64,000 bases of DNA from positions 24,218 through 88,217 of the forward strand of contig NZ_CAJNBJ010000022.1 in NCBI RefSeq assembly GCF_905220995.1. The letters are read 5' to 3'. The stretch's first letter is position 1; every line of letters begins with the position of its first letter. Shown here piece after piece: positions 49,801-59,029 of this stretch. The notes beneath the pieces are model-generated. The model was not told the origin of the DNA. It did not search any database and worked only from the letters and a program-made list of their open reading frames with translations. Both the position numbers and the translations under genes were made by a program. Source of the stretch: Nitrospira defluvii. GTDB lineage: Bacteria > Nitrospirota > Nitrospiria > Nitrospirales > Nitrospiraceae.

Positions 49801-51354
49801 CAGGCCTGGACGTTGGACGGCCTGTGGGGGCAGGGACCTGACGAGGATCGACTTCGCGCGGCGCAGACGCGAGGGTTTCTCCACCTGATGTTGTTGGCGC
49901 AAGTCTTCGGCGAACCCTCTGAGACCCGTCCCTCTTTTCTCATCCTCACCCAGGGGCTCCATCACGTCACCGGCGAAGAGCGCATCTCCCCGGAACGGGC
50001 CACGCTCCTGGGTGCCGCGTTGGTCATGCCGCAGGAATACCCCGGCCTCTCGTGCCGGGTGCTCGATCTGGACCACCGACTGTTCGACGCTCCCGCGCCG
50101 AACCGGTGGGGAGAGCGGTTGGTCTCGGAAGCGTCCGCGGCCGATCTCGATCCCATCGTCGTCTACCGCGGTCCGCATCGATGGGTGCGAAGCTTCGAGC
50201 CGCTGCCGCCTGAAGCAACCGCGGATGGACGATGCATGCTGCGTGATCGAGCGGTCTGTCTGATTACCGGCGGATTGGGTGGAGTAGGCCTGCGCATGGC
50301 GGAACAGCTTATCCGCAGCAGACATGTGCGAGTGGCGCTCGTGGGCCGCTCCCAACCGTCGACTGAACAACGAGAGACGGTGGCGAGTTTGGAACGGCTC
50401 GGGGCCGAGGTCTTGCTGTGCCGGGCCGACGTGGCCGACCTCGCGCAGATGCGGGAGGTCATCGAGCAGGTGCATGCACGGTTTGGCCCCATCCATGCCG
50501 TCATTCATGCGGCAGGCGTCGCGGGCGGCGGATTACTGGCATTCAAAACGACTCAGTCCGTCTGGGAGGAGTTCCGGGCGAAGGTTCTGGGTGCCGCAGT
50601 GCTGGACGAGTTGTTTCGGGAGGAGCCACTGGACCTGCTGTTGTTCTGTTCGTCTTTGACGGCCGTGGTCGGCGGGATCGGGCAAAGCGCCTATTGCGCG
50701 GCGAATGCCTATCTCGATGCCTTGGCGCAGGCTGGTCGAAGCGCGGGGCGGCGCATGCTCTCCGTCAACTTCGACCGTTGGCGCCATGTCGGCATGGCGA
50801 TCAAGGCCGAAGCCGTCATGCGCACCCTGGGCGTCGGCGACGCCGAATTGGACGGCATGACTGAGCAGGAAAGCCTAGAGGTCGTTCGACGCATACTCCA
50901 GGGACCGGACCTGGCGCAGCTGGTGCAATCCATTCGCGACCTGCCGGCCTTGATCGCCACAGATGGACAACCGCTCGCATTGAACGGAGCGCTCCGGTCG
51001 CATTCCGGCATGATCACGGCAAACGCATCGTCTTCCAGACCTGTTCCTGAGGATCGCGAGGAACTGGAACGACAACTTGAAGGACTCTGGCGCCACGTGC
51101 TGGGGGTGGAACAGATCAGTCGCGAGCAGGATTTTTTCCAGGCAGGGGGAGAATCTCTGGCTGCGCTGCAGCTTCTGAATCGTGTGCAGGAGCTGTACCG
51201 ACTGGAGGTGTCGTTGCGGGACTTCTTCTCTGCTCCGACGGTCTCGGGTTTGGCTGCAACCATTCGTGCCGCGCAGGCGTCGGGGGAGCGCGAGGAAGCG
51301 GGGATCGTGCCCGTGCCGCGCGCATCACGACGGTTGCGGAGTGTCACGGCGTAG
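46807..51354 (+). CDS. Type I polyketide synthase module KS-AT-KR-ACP
   Basis: The 1,515-residue protein has KS (about 15-445; Cys188 in QTACSTSLVA, His in EAHGTGTPMGDP and KTNIGHLDAAAG), AT (about 535-830; Ser633 in GHSIGEY; HAFHS indicates malonyl-CoA), a KR (about 1145-1330; LITGGLGGVG, Tyr1296 in GQSAYCAANAY), and ACP (Ser1450 in AGGESLAAL). There is no DH, ER or methyltransferase, so the unit added should be a beta-hydroxy two-carbon extension. KR stereotype is unclear: LDD of B-type is absent, and the A-type Trp is not seen. It follows the split NRPS module, extending its aminoacyl chain. Confidence 0.93.
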   Translation: MNRMDPQSITTEQQDGLDIAVIGMAGRFPGAPDVETFWRNLCTGEESVSALTLQQLLDAGVDRQTAERTNYVKARAILDGIDLFDAPLFGMTPKEAEMTDPQQRLLLECAWETFDRAGYDPLRYSGSIGVYAGSSTSGYLYQLFPRRVLLQSPAEMSAMLGVEKDSLATRLSYKLNLRGPSLAVQTACSTSLVAVHLACQALLSGECDMALAGGVSVTVPQTVGYLYQEGGIVSPDGHCRAFDAKAEGTVGGSGVGLVLLKRLHDALVDGDHILAVIKGSAVNNDGASKVGYTAPGVEGQARVITAAHVAAGVDAESISYVEAHGTGTPMGDPIEVAGLTEAFRATTARTGFCAIGSVKTNIGHLDAAAGIAGMIKTILALVHRKIPASLHFTDPNPAIDFTVTPFYVNRMLTQWEGRRPRRAGVSSFGLGGTNAHIVLEEAPAAPAASASPDERPRLLILSARSKEAVAKAAECLADSLAATPDVDLDDVAYTLQEGRRTFPYRRWVVAQSVEEARQWLAGPGMLSGASGPIAETDRVAFMFSGQGSQYAHMGRALYEHQPTFRQEIDRCADLLTRHLGRDIRTVLFPNVAGESELIHRTAMTQPALFVLEYALARTWMAWGVSPVAMIGHSIGEYVAACLSGLFSLEDALAVVAMRGWLMQELATGGMAAVSLTEAELRPLLGPGLDLAAVNAPTQCVVSGPQESLTRFEDDLAARGITLRRLSTSHAFHSAMMEPMLGRFSSFLSTVTFHEVRIPWVSNVTGGWIRRDEAADPAYWVCHLRGTVRFSDGVRTLCEGPPPILLEVGPGRTLQTLAQRHAEASAVPILASITGREQQEVAGLLMTLGSLWGAGASVDWNGVRSGRRGRRVPLPAYPFERQRYWLETRQDAPQSASLNSRRDPSQWFYQPSWKRSVLVSKRELRTDGHWLIFVDDDRAEGWLRAQLTPLVGSVTTVRPGAGFVRESDGRYRLRLDSHDDHETLRRELAAGGADPSCLVQAWTLDGLWGQGPDEDRLRAAQTRGFLHLMLLAQVFGEPSETRPSFLILTQGLHHVTGEERISPERATLLGAALVMPQEYPGLSCRVLDLDHRLFDAPAPNRWGERLVSEASAADLDPIVVYRGPHRWVRSFEPLPPEATADGRCMLRDRAVCLITGGLGGVGLRMAEQLIRSRHVRVALVGRSQPSTEQRETVASLERLGAEVLLCRADVADLAQMREVIEQVHARFGPIHAVIHAAGVAGGGLLAFKTTQSVWEEFRAKVLGAAVLDELFREEPLDLLLFCSSLTAVVGGIGQSAYCAANAYLDALAQAGRSAGRRMLSVNFDRWRHVGMAIKAEAVMRTLGVGDAELDGMTEQESLEVVRRILQGPDLAQLVQSIRDLPALIATDGQPLALNGALRSHSGMITANASSSRPVPEDREELERQLEGLWRHVLGVEQISREQDFFQAGGESLAALQLLNRVQELYRLEVSLRDFFSAPTVSGLAATIRAAQASGEREEAGIVPVPRASRRLRSVTA

Positions 51355-51364
51355 GGCTAAGCGG

Positions 51365-53077
51365 ATGGATTTGATTCGATTCTTGCTCAAGAAATCCTGG
51401 GGGCTGATGTGCTGCTCGATCGCGGCCGGCCTGATCAGTGGGCTTGCGGGAGCGGGATTGATCGCGGTGATCCATCGAGGCATGAACGAATCGCCGGTCT
51501 CGGCGTCCCTGGCCTGGAGTTTTCTTGGACTGGTAGTCGCGGTGGCCGTCTGCAAGGCCCTCTCGGAAATTCTGCTCACCCGGCTGGGACAATCGACGAT
51601 CTCGGAACTTCGGTATCAATTGAGCCGCCGCATCCTCGATGCGCCCCTCGGGCAACTCGATCGACTGGGCCATCACCGGCTGTTGGCCGCCTTGAGCGAG
51701 GATACCGACGTGATCGCGCAGGCCTATGTGCAATTGCCCCTGATCGGCATCAACGTGGCGACGACGCTGGGTTGTCTGGCCTACCTCGGCTGGTTGTCGT
51801 GGCCGATCCTCTTGCTCGTGTTGAGCGTGATGACCCTCGGCGCCCTGACCTTTCAGTGGCAGGAACGCAAGGCCATCGCGTTTTTCACGCGATCCCGCGA
51901 GACCAGCGATCGTCTGTTTGGCCACTTCCGCTCGATCATGGCGGGGATCAAGGAACTCAAGCTGCATCGCGGGAGGAGACAAGCGTTTCTCGACGATCAA
52001 CTCAGGCACACGGTGAAGACCTATGAGCGGGACTTCGTCGGTGGCATGACGGTCTATTCCATCGCGTCCAGCTGGGGGCTGCTGTTGTTCTACGTCGCCA
52101 TCGGCACGGTCTTGTTCGTCTGGCCGTCATGGCACGCCGACTCGACGGACACCATCGTCGGGACGACGCTGGTGTTGCTGTACCTGATGGGGCCGTTTTC
52201 CCAAATCGTCGAATTGCTGCCGGGCGTGGGGCGCGCCAACGTGGCGTTGAACAAGATCGACACCCTGGGGTTGTCGCTCGCTGCTGCCACGGACGGCGAC
52301 CGGCGCGAACCAGATCGGCAAGCGGAAGGGATCGGCGTCGACTTGAACGTTCGCGGGTGGACCCGGCTCGATTTGGTCAACGTCACACACCAGTATGCCC
52401 GGGAAGGCGATGAACGCCCCTTTCTGCTCGGGCCCATCGATTTGACGTTCCGGCCCGGCGAGGTGACGTTCCTAATCGGCGGCAACGGCAGCGGCAAGAC
52501 GACGCTGGCGCTCTTGCTCCTCGGACTCTATCCGCCGGACGGCGGGCATATTGCGTTGGACGGTGTGCCGATCGGCGACAGCAATCGCGAAGCCTACCGG
52601 CAGCTGTTCTCAACCGTATTTTCCGATTTTCATTTGTTCGACTCGCTGCTCGGACTGGAGCAGGACAATCTGGATGGGGTGGCGCGCGTGTACCTTGAGC
52701 GACTGCGGCTGGAATCGAAGGTCCGTATCGAAGGGGGGACCTTCTCCACCCACGCGTTGTCGCAGGGCCAACGCAAACGACTCGCCCTGCTGACGGCCTA
52801 CGTCGAGGACCGGCCCTTTTATCTGTTCGACGAGTGGGCCGCGGATCAGGATCCGTTGTTCCGCAAGGTGTTTTATACGGAATTGCTGCCCGATCTGAAG
52901 GCTCGGGGAAAGGCGGTCCTGGTGATCACGCATGACGACCGCTATTTCTCTTGGGCCGACCGGTGTATCCGACTGGATCTCGGTCGATTGGTCGAGTCTC
53001 CCGAGGCGGCCGACCTGGCCGGGGAGCAGACATGGTCGTCGCCGTCCCGTTCGCACGGGGCCGGCACGGCTTCATAA
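51365..53077 (+). CDS. Cyclic peptide/siderophore export ABC transporter (PvdE/SyrD-like)
   Basis: The 570-residue protein is a half-transporter with six transmembrane helices (about 1-290), containing LGQSTISELRYQLSRRILDAPLGQL and IMAGIKELKLHRGRRQAFL, and an ATPase domain with Walker A GGNGSGKTT (Gly372 to Thr379), LSQGQRKRLALLTAYVEDRPFYLFDEWAADQDP (signature, Walker B) and a switch His in VITHDD. The KELKLHR and FDEWAADQDP motifs are typical of the PvdE/SyrD export group, which moves acylated peptides to the periplasm. The NBD degenerate C-loop (LSQGQ) is normal for this family. The start is ATG 51365. Confidence 0.92.
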   Translation: MDLIRFLLKKSWGLMCCSIAAGLISGLAGAGLIAVIHRGMNESPVSASLAWSFLGLVVAVAVCKALSEILLTRLGQSTISELRYQLSRRILDAPLGQLDRLGHHRLLAALSEDTDVIAQAYVQLPLIGINVATTLGCLAYLGWLSWPILLLVLSVMTLGALTFQWQERKAIAFFTRSRETSDRLFGHFRSIMAGIKELKLHRGRRQAFLDDQLRHTVKTYERDFVGGMTVYSIASSWGLLLFYVAIGTVLFVWPSWHADSTDTIVGTTLVLLYLMGPFSQIVELLPGVGRANVALNKIDTLGLSLAAATDGDRREPDRQAEGIGVDLNVRGWTRLDLVNVTHQYAREGDERPFLLGPIDLTFRPGEVTFLIGGNGSGKTTLALLLLGLYPPDGGHIALDGVPIGDSNREAYRQLFSTVFSDFHLFDSLLGLEQDNLDGVARVYLERLRLESKVRIEGGTFSTHALSQGQRKRLALLTAYVEDRPFYLFDEWAADQDPLFRKVFYTELLPDLKARGKAVLVITHDDRYFSWADRCIRLDLGRLVESPEAADLAGEQTWSSPSRSHGAGTAS

Positions 53078-53110
53078 CGTGATGGGTCTTTGTCGCGAGG
53101 AGGTGTGGTG

Positions 53111-54517
53111 ATGTCGGTTCACGTGGATGAAATGTGGGAAGCCCTCCCGACCGGTTGCGTCTCCCCCAGGGAGCTGTCGCGGGACAATCCTTACCTGGAG
53201 CGCCAGGCCGCGCGGGAATCGAATGCGCGCAGTTATCCCCGACGGCTGCCGTTGGCCCTGAGCAAGGGAAAGGGCCTGTATGTACAGGATACCGACGGCC
53301 GTAGCTATATCGATTGTCTGGCCTGCGCCGGGGCGCTGGCCCTCGGACATAACCATCCGGTCGTCGTCGATGCGATCAACCGCATGTTGCGGGATGGCCT
53401 GCCGTTCCAAACACTGGACCTGACGACACCCGTGAAAGACCGGTTCGTGAGTACGCTCTTCGACTGTCTGCCGGCTGCATTTGCCGAAGGCGCGAAAATC
53501 CAGTTTTGCGGACCCTCTGGCGCGGATGCGGTGGAAGCCGCCATCAAGCTCGTCAAGATCGCGCGCGGGCGCCGGACGGTGTTGGCGTTTCACGGGGCCT
53601 ATCACGGGATGACGCACGGCACCCTGGGACTGACGGGGCATCTGGCGCCGAAGGAAGCCGTGAGCGGGCTAATGGCCGACGTACATTTTCTGCCGTTTCC
53701 CTACGATTACCGTTGTCCTTTCGGTGTCGGCGGGGAAAAGGGCGTGCGACTCTCCTCGGCTTACATCGAACGGATGCTAGACGACCCCAACAGCGGTGTC
53801 GTGGAGCCGGCGGCCATGATCTTGGAAGTCGTGCAGGGGGAAGGTGGGGTCATCCCGGCGGCCGTCTCGTGGCTTCAAGAGATCCGCCGCATCACCGCGC
53901 AACGGGGAATTCCCCTGATTATCGACGAGGTACAGACGGGACTCGGGCGAACCGGTCGTCTGTTTGCGTTCGAACATGCCGGCATCGTGCCTGATGTCGT
54001 GGTGTTGTCGAAGGCCGTCGGTGGAGGGTTGCCGCTCAGCGTGGTCGTCTATCGACCCGAATGGGATCGATGGACCGCCGGGGCCCATGCCGGCACGTTC
54101 AGGGGCAATCAACTTGCCATGGCGACGGGCCAGGCCACCATGGAATTCATCGTGGCCGAACGGATCGACGAACATGCGGCCCGCATGGGGGAGCGTCTCT
54201 TCGGATTGCTCCGACGGATTCAGGCCGAGTCCCGGAGCATCGGCGATGTACGGGGGCGCGGGCTTATGCTGGGCGTGGAAATTGTGGACCGGGATGAGCC
54301 GACCGACTTCCCGGGTTGTCACCCCTGTGCTCCGGGACTCGCATCGGCGATCCAGCACGAAGCCCTGCGTCGAGGGCTGATCCTCGAGTTAGGCGGGCGC
54401 CATAACAGCGTGGTCCGTTTTCTGCCGCCTCTCATCGTGACGGCGGAGCAAATCGATACGATCGCCACCATCTTCGCAGATGCCGTGAGGGCAGCTGAAC
54501 AACAACACGAGGCATGA
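53111..54517 (+). CDS. Class III aminotransferase, diaminobutyrate--2-oxoglutarate transaminase type
   Basis: The 468-residue PLP enzyme shows FCGPSGADAVEAAIKLVKIA, AFHGAYHGMTHG, IIDEVQTGLGRTG and VVLSKAVGGGLPLSVV with Schiff-base Lys301, then GTFRGNQLAMATG. The GPSGADAVEAA and FHGAYHGMT forms are typical of the EctB/Dat group, which makes 2,4-diaminobutyrate from aspartate semialdehyde. This fits the Dab-type pocket in the downstream NRPS. ATG 53111 has GAGGAGG eight bases upstream; TTG 53090 is also in frame. The stop overlaps the acylase start as ATGA. Confidence 0.85.
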   Translation: MSVHVDEMWEALPTGCVSPRELSRDNPYLERQAARESNARSYPRRLPLALSKGKGLYVQDTDGRSYIDCLACAGALALGHNHPVVVDAINRMLRDGLPFQTLDLTTPVKDRFVSTLFDCLPAAFAEGAKIQFCGPSGADAVEAAIKLVKIARGRRTVLAFHGAYHGMTHGTLGLTGHLAPKEAVSGLMADVHFLPFPYDYRCPFGVGGEKGVRLSSAYIERMLDDPNSGVVEPAAMILEVVQGEGGVIPAAVSWLQEIRRITAQRGIPLIIDEVQTGLGRTGRLFAFEHAGIVPDVVVLSKAVGGGLPLSVVVYRPEWDRWTAGAHAGTFRGNQLAMATGQATMEFIVAERIDEHAARMGERLFGLLRRIQAESRSIGDVRGRGLMLGVEIVDRDEPTDFPGCHPCAPGLASAIQHEALRRGLILELGGRHNSVVRFLPPLIVTAEQIDTIATIFADAVRAAEQQHEA

Positions 54518-56901
54518 TGACCGGGCGCCGTCTCTTCGCCATTGTCATTGGGAGCATGGTCGCCGGAGCCGCCGTTCTCTGGCTGGTCTGCTCCGCCTCG
54601 CTGCCGGTTCGCGACGGCGCCTTGACGCTTCCGGGACTGCAGGCGCCGGTGGCGGTGGCCTTCGACGGGTATGGCATCCCGACGGTGACCGCCGAATCCC
54701 GCGTCGATGCCTTCCGGGTGCTCGGTTATGTGACGGCTCAGGACCGTCTCTTTCAGATGGATCTCCTGCGTCGCACAAGCGCGGGACGGTTGGCCGAGAT
54801 CTTCGGCGACCAGGCCGTGCCGATCGATGTCAAACAGCGCCGGCTCGGTTTGTCGAGGGTGGCGGAAGCGGTGCTGCGGAGGCTCCCCGCGGATCAGTCG
54901 GCCGTGCTGTCGGCCTACGCCGAGGGCGTGAATACGTTTCTGGACGAGATGAGGATCCCGCCGTTCGAATGTCTCGTGCTGGCCTATCGTCCGACCCGCT
55001 GGGAGCCGACAGACAGTCTCCTGGTCGTTTTGGCGATGTTCCAGATGCTGAATGGTTCCGAGGATGACGAACGGATGCGAACCGTGATGAAAGCCTCGCT
55101 GCCGGAAGATGTCGCGGGATTCCTGCTCCCTTCGTTGGACCCATATACGGCACAGCTGCTGAGGGGAGGGAATCGTCATGAGCTGCCGGCTCCGGTACCG
55201 GTGGAAGCCTTGGCCGCACTTCGTCGGACAGGGGCGCAGAGCCGCTCGTCGCAGATGTCGATGGTGCCGAGCCGGAAACGGGAGATCGGGTCGAACGCGT
55301 GGGTCGTGGGACCGGCGAAAACTGCGGACGGCAGAGCCATCCTGGCGAACGACATGCATCTCGATGTGGGAGTGCCTAACATCTGGTATCGAGTTCAGTT
55401 GCGCTATGGGAGGAGTGAACTCAGCGGAGTCGTGGTGCCCGGCATTCCGGTTGTCATTGCCGGTTCCAACGGGTCGGTGTCCTGGGGCCTCACGAACGTC
55501 GAAGGGGATTTTCTGGATCTCGTACGCCTCGAACTCAACCCGCAGAATCCGAACGAGTATGCCACGCCCGAGGGGTGGGAGCGGTTCATTCAACGCCAAG
55601 AGCGCATTGCCGTCAGCGGCGGCCCTGATCGGATCGTGGACATTCAGGAGACGCGTTGGGGACCTGTGGCGGAGGAGCCGTTGATGGGACAACCGGTCGC
55701 ACTCCGTTGGACGGCCTTGGATCCGGAGGCGGTGGATCTCGGCTTGCTTCACATGGACCAGGCCCGTTCAGTTTGGGATGGCATCGCCGTCGCCACGCGG
55801 GCGGGAACGCCGCCGAACAATATCCTCTTGGCAGATGCCGGCGGGCACATTGCCTGGACGTATATGGGAAGAATTCCAATCCGGCGTGGTCTGGATGGGT
55901 CGGTCAGCCAGTCCTGGTCCGATGGACGGACTGGATGGAGTGGGTTCATTCCGCCGGACGAACTTCCCCGAATCGTTGATCCTCCCTCCGGGTACCTCGT
56001 AAGCGCCAACCACCGTATGACGGACGAGACCTATCCCTACGTCATCGGCCACGCGTATGCGAGCGGGTACCGTGCCTTTCGAATTACGGAACGACTGCGC
56101 TCCATGGAGCGGATTCGAGAGCAGGACCTGCTGGCGCTCCAATTGGATACGACGACCCAGGTCTACGACTTCTATCGCGACCTGTTGCGAGGCCTGCTCA
56201 CCGATGACGTCATCGCCCGCCGCCCCGAGCTGGCGGACGCACGCCAGGCCGTCGAGACGTGGGATGGACGGGCCGACAAGGACAGTCGAGGATTCGCGTT
56301 GATGGTACTGTTTCGCCGAAATCTAAGTGCCTCCGTCTTCGCTCCGTTCCTCCAAGGCTGCCGAGAGAAAGACGCCGGTTTCGTGTTTGACGGCGATCTC
56401 AATACGCCGCTCAGGAGTCTGCTGATCGAGCAGGCTCTCCCCACGTTGCCCGACCCCGTGACGTTCACGGATTGGCCGTCGTTCCTCCTTCATCAATTGG
56501 CTGAGACCGTCGCGGCCCTCAAGACCGACTACGGGATCTCGCGCATCGACGAGCTGGCGTGGGGCACGGCGAATCGAGTGCGCATGGCCCATCCGCTGAG
56601 TGAGGCTCTTCCGATCGTGGGACGATGGTTGGACATGGGGGATGATGCCGCTTCCGGCTGCGGACCCTGTGTGCGTGTGCAGAGCGGGAGCTTGACGGCC
56701 AGTGAACGGATGGTGGTCTCACCGGCGCACCATGCGGACGCGTTGTTTCATATGCCGGGCGGCCAGTCCGGGCATCCGCTCTCATCGCACTACCGCGATC
56801 AGCAACGCAACTGGAGTCAGGGCCTCCCGACCTCGTTGCTGGCCGGAAAACCGATTCAGACACTGAAGTTTTCGCCGGAGAGTCGTGCCACTCGATTGTA
56901 A
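54514..56901 (+). CDS. Penicillin acylase-family Ntn hydrolase (PvdQ-like)
   Basis: The 795-residue precursor has an N-terminal signal/anchor ([21 protein letters not shown]) and an alpha region ending at the autoproteolysis site KREIGSNAW; Ser260 becomes the N-terminal nucleophile of the beta chain. [27 protein letters not shown] and a C-terminal [19 protein letters not shown] are classic for the family. Members cleave amide bonds of acyl chains (penicillin, AHL, or the pyoverdine myristoyl tail by PvdQ). Beside a FAAL-initiated NRPS and a PvdE-like exporter, the likely job is periplasmic removal of the fatty acyl chain from the exported peptide. The start is ATG 54514 or 54517. Confidence 0.88.
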   Translation: MMTGRRLFAIVIGSMVAGAAVLWLVCSASLPVRDGALTLPGLQAPVAVAFDGYGIPTVTAESRVDAFRVLGYVTAQDRLFQMDLLRRTSAGRLAEIFGDQAVPIDVKQRRLGLSRVAEAVLRRLPADQSAVLSAYAEGVNTFLDEMRIPPFECLVLAYRPTRWEPTDSLLVVLAMFQMLNGSEDDERMRTVMKASLPEDVAGFLLPSLDPYTAQLLRGGNRHELPAPVPVEALAALRRTGAQSRSSQMSMVPSRKREIGSNAWVVGPAKTADGRAILANDMHLDVGVPNIWYRVQLRYGRSELSGVVVPGIPVVIAGSNGSVSWGLTNVEGDFLDLVRLELNPQNPNEYATPEGWERFIQRQERIAVSGGPDRIVDIQETRWGPVAEEPLMGQPVALRWTALDPEAVDLGLLHMDQARSVWDGIAVATRAGTPPNNILLADAGGHIAWTYMGRIPIRRGLDGSVSQSWSDGRTGWSGFIPPDELPRIVDPPSGYLVSANHRMTDETYPYVIGHAYASGYRAFRITERLRSMERIREQDLLALQLDTTTQVYDFYRDLLRGLLTDDVIARRPELADARQAVETWDGRADKDSRGFALMVLFRRNLSASVFAPFLQGCREKDAGFVFDGDLNTPLRSLLIEQALPTLPDPVTFTDWPSFLLHQLAETVAALKTDYGISRIDELAWGTANRVRMAHPLSEALPIVGRWLDMGDDAASGCGPCVRVQSGSLTASERMVVSPAHHADALFHMPGGQSGHPLSSHYRDQQRNWSQGLPTSLLAGKPIQTLKFSPESRATRL

Positions 56902-56935
56902 AGTCGCAGCTCACTCACAACACACAGGAGGCGTC

Positions 56936-57190
56936 ATGGGACAGGACGAACAGGAAGACACAACGATCTACAAGGTGGTGGTCAATCATGAGGAGCAATA
57001 CTCCATTTGGCCTTCCTATCGCGATAACCCGCTGGGCTGGAAGGATGCGGGCAAGACCGGCCTGAAAGACGAATGTCTGGCCTATATCAAGGAAGTCTGG
57101 ACGGATATGCGGCCGCTGAGTCTGCGCAAGTGGATGGCGGAGCAGGCTGAGCAGACTGAGCAGACGGAAAACCAGGCGGCGCCATGCTGA
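56936..57190 (+). CDS. MbtH-like NRPS accessory protein
   Basis: The 84-residue protein contains the MbtH core [48 protein letters not shown] with the conserved Trp residues that pack against the A domain. It is a chaperone or activator for adenylation domains. The C-terminal tail has a short EQTEQTEN repeat. CAGGAG precedes ATG 56936 by about five bases; it overlaps the thioesterase gene. Confidence 0.95.
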   Translation: MGQDEQEDTTIYKVVVNHEEQYSIWPSYRDNPLGWKDAGKTGLKDECLAYIKEVWTDMRPLSLRKWMAEQAEQTEQTENQAAPC

Positions 57191-57945
57191 CCACGACCGA
57201 TCGCCGCCCGTGGTTGGTGACGTGCCGCCCGGGGACCGGTCTTCGCCTGATCGGCTTTCCCTATGCCGGAGGCGGCCCATCCCTGTTCCGTTCGTGGCCG
57301 TCCGACCTGTTGCAGGACATCGAGCTATGCGCGGTGCACCTGCCGGGCCGGGAGGCCAGGATGAAGGAGGAGCCGATCGGGGACCTGCATCGCGCGGTCG
57401 GGGAGTTGGTCGAGGCGATCGAGCCGGTCTGCCACAGACCCGTGGCCCTGTTCGGCCACAGTATCGGCGGATTACTCGCCTTTGAATGCGCCCGCGAGTT
57501 GCGCCGCCGCTTCGACATCACTCCCGTCCATCTGTTCGTGTCTGGCTGTCCTGCTCCGCAGCTGCGCGACCACGACCGGCTCTTCGATCTTCCCGACGAG
57601 GAGTTTCTGGAACGGATGAGGCGGTTCAACGGGACGCCGCGCGAAATCCTGGAGCATGCCGAACTGATGGAATTGATGCTGCCGACGCTGCGCGCCGATT
57701 TTTCGTTGCGCGATACCTACGTCCATCACGAGGCCCCGCCCCTGAGCTGTCCGATCACCGCCTTTGGCGGCATGGCGGATGACGCGGTCGGAGCCGCCAA
57801 GCTAGAGCCGTGGAGGGAGCACACCGCGGACGGGTTTCAATTGTGGCTGTTTCAAGGGGATCACTTCTTCATCCGGACCGCGCAATCGGTCGTGGCGGAG
57901 ACGGTGACGTTCATTCTGCAACCCTACATGCAGACGCGACGGTGA
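57184..57945 (+). CDS. Type II thioesterase (alpha/beta hydrolase)
   Basis: The 253-residue editing thioesterase has [29 protein letters not shown], nucleophile Ser93 in GHSIGG and the His of GDHFFI at the C-terminus. It removes stalled or mis-primed groups from carrier domains. It overlaps the MbtH-like gene and is followed by a 49-base gap with GGAGG before the dioxygenase. Confidence 0.92.
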   Translation: MLTTTDRRPWLVTCRPGTGLRLIGFPYAGGGPSLFRSWPSDLLQDIELCAVHLPGREARMKEEPIGDLHRAVGELVEAIEPVCHRPVALFGHSIGGLLAFECARELRRRFDITPVHLFVSGCPAPQLRDHDRLFDLPDEEFLERMRRFNGTPREILEHAELMELMLPTLRADFSLRDTYVHHEAPPLSCPITAFGGMADDAVGAAKLEPWREHTADGFQLWLFQGDHFFIRTAQSVVAETVTFILQPYMQTRR

Positions 57946-57994
57946 CGCGGCGGATCGACCCTGTCCCCGTCAACCTGAAGCCGGAGGTACCACG

Positions 57995-59029
57995 ATGAAT
58001 CATGAAAGAGGAATGTCCTGTGCGCCGCTCGCCGGCGTCAATGGCAGTCTGCAGGAGCAAGGGGGACTGACGGCCGAGCCGCTCACGGCCGACGGCCGTC
58101 TGCCCTGCGTCGTGACTCCCACGGTAGACCGTCGATTGGACGAGTATTTCGAAGCTGCCCGTTACTATGCGAACACCTTGCTGCCCTCCTGCGGGGGGTT
58201 GCTGTTTCGCGGCCTGCCGGTTCGCTCCGTTCACGACTTTGAATCCTTCGTGAGTGCCTTCACGACCTCCCTCGTGTCTTACGAATTCGGTTCAACGCCG
58301 AGATCGCAAGTCCAACGGCACGTCTATACCTCGACGGAATATCCGCCGCACCAACACATTCCACTGCACAACGAACAGGCCTATACCAGGGAATGGCCGA
58401 TGAAGATTTGGTTCTACTGCGGTCATGCGCCCGTCGAAGGCGGGTATACCCCGATTGCGGATAGCCGCGAGGTCTATCGATGCATACCGGCCCGCATTCG
58501 CGAACGGTTCGCCGAAAAGCAGATCATGTACGTCCGCAACTACGGAAACGGCTTGGACGTGCCGTGGCAAAAAGTGTTCAACACCCAAGACCCAGCGGTC
58601 GTGGAACAATTCTGCCGCGACAACAACATTCACTACGAGTGGAAGGAAGACGGTGAATTGCGAACCAGGCAAGTGGCGCAGGCGGTCGCGACCCATCCTC
58701 GCACCGGCGAACGGGTGTGGTTCAACCAGGCCCACCTGTTTCATGTCTCGAATCTCGATCCGGCAGTGCGCGAGGCCCTCTTGGCCGTCGTGTCGGAAGA
58801 GGACCTTCCCAGAAACGCCTGTTACGGCGACGGGAGCCCGATCGAAGCCGATCTTCTCGATGAAATTCGAGACGTCTACCGGAGCCTTGCCGTGCAATTC
58901 GCCTGGCAGCAAGGCGACGTGATGATGCTCGACAACATGCTGGCCGCCCACGGCCGGACGCCGTTTACCGGGCGCCGGCAGATCCTCGTCGCCATGGCCG
59001 AACCGAGGGGAGCCCAAGGTCCATGCTGA
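57995..59029 (+). CDS. TauD/TfdA-family Fe(II)/2-oxoglutarate dioxygenase (SyrP-like)
   Basis: The 344-residue protein shows PLHNEQAYTREWPMKIWF, with His125 and Glu127 as iron ligands (HxE rather than HxD), VWFNQAHLFHVS, and NMLAAHGRTPFTGRRQ with distal His319 and 2-oxoglutarate-binding Arg. This is the SyrP/asparagine-oxygenase branch found in NRPS clusters, hydroxylating the beta carbon of an amino acid bound to a PCP, often Asp or Asn. Substrate here is unknown. Its stop overlaps the NRPS start ATG 59023. Confidence 0.88.
   Translation: MNHERGMSCAPLAGVNGSLQEQGGLTAEPLTADGRLPCVVTPTVDRRLDEYFEAARYYANTLLPSCGGLLFRGLPVRSVHDFESFVSAFTTSLVSYEFGSTPRSQVQRHVYTSTEYPPHQHIPLHNEQAYTREWPMKIWFYCGHAPVEGGYTPIADSREVYRCIPARIRERFAEKQIMYVRNYGNGLDVPWQKVFNTQDPAVVEQFCRDNNIHYEWKEDGELRTRQVAQAVATHPRTGERVWFNQAHLFHVSNLDPAVREALLAVVSEEDLPRNACYGDGSPIEADLLDEIRDVYRSLAVQFAWQQGDVMMLDNMLAAHGRTPFTGRRQILVAMAEPRGAQGPC

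Noticed and set aside
54319..55752. 477-codon minus-strand open frame
   Set aside because: It lies opposite the aminotransferase and acylase genes; the translation is His/Arg-rich and has no domain resemblance.
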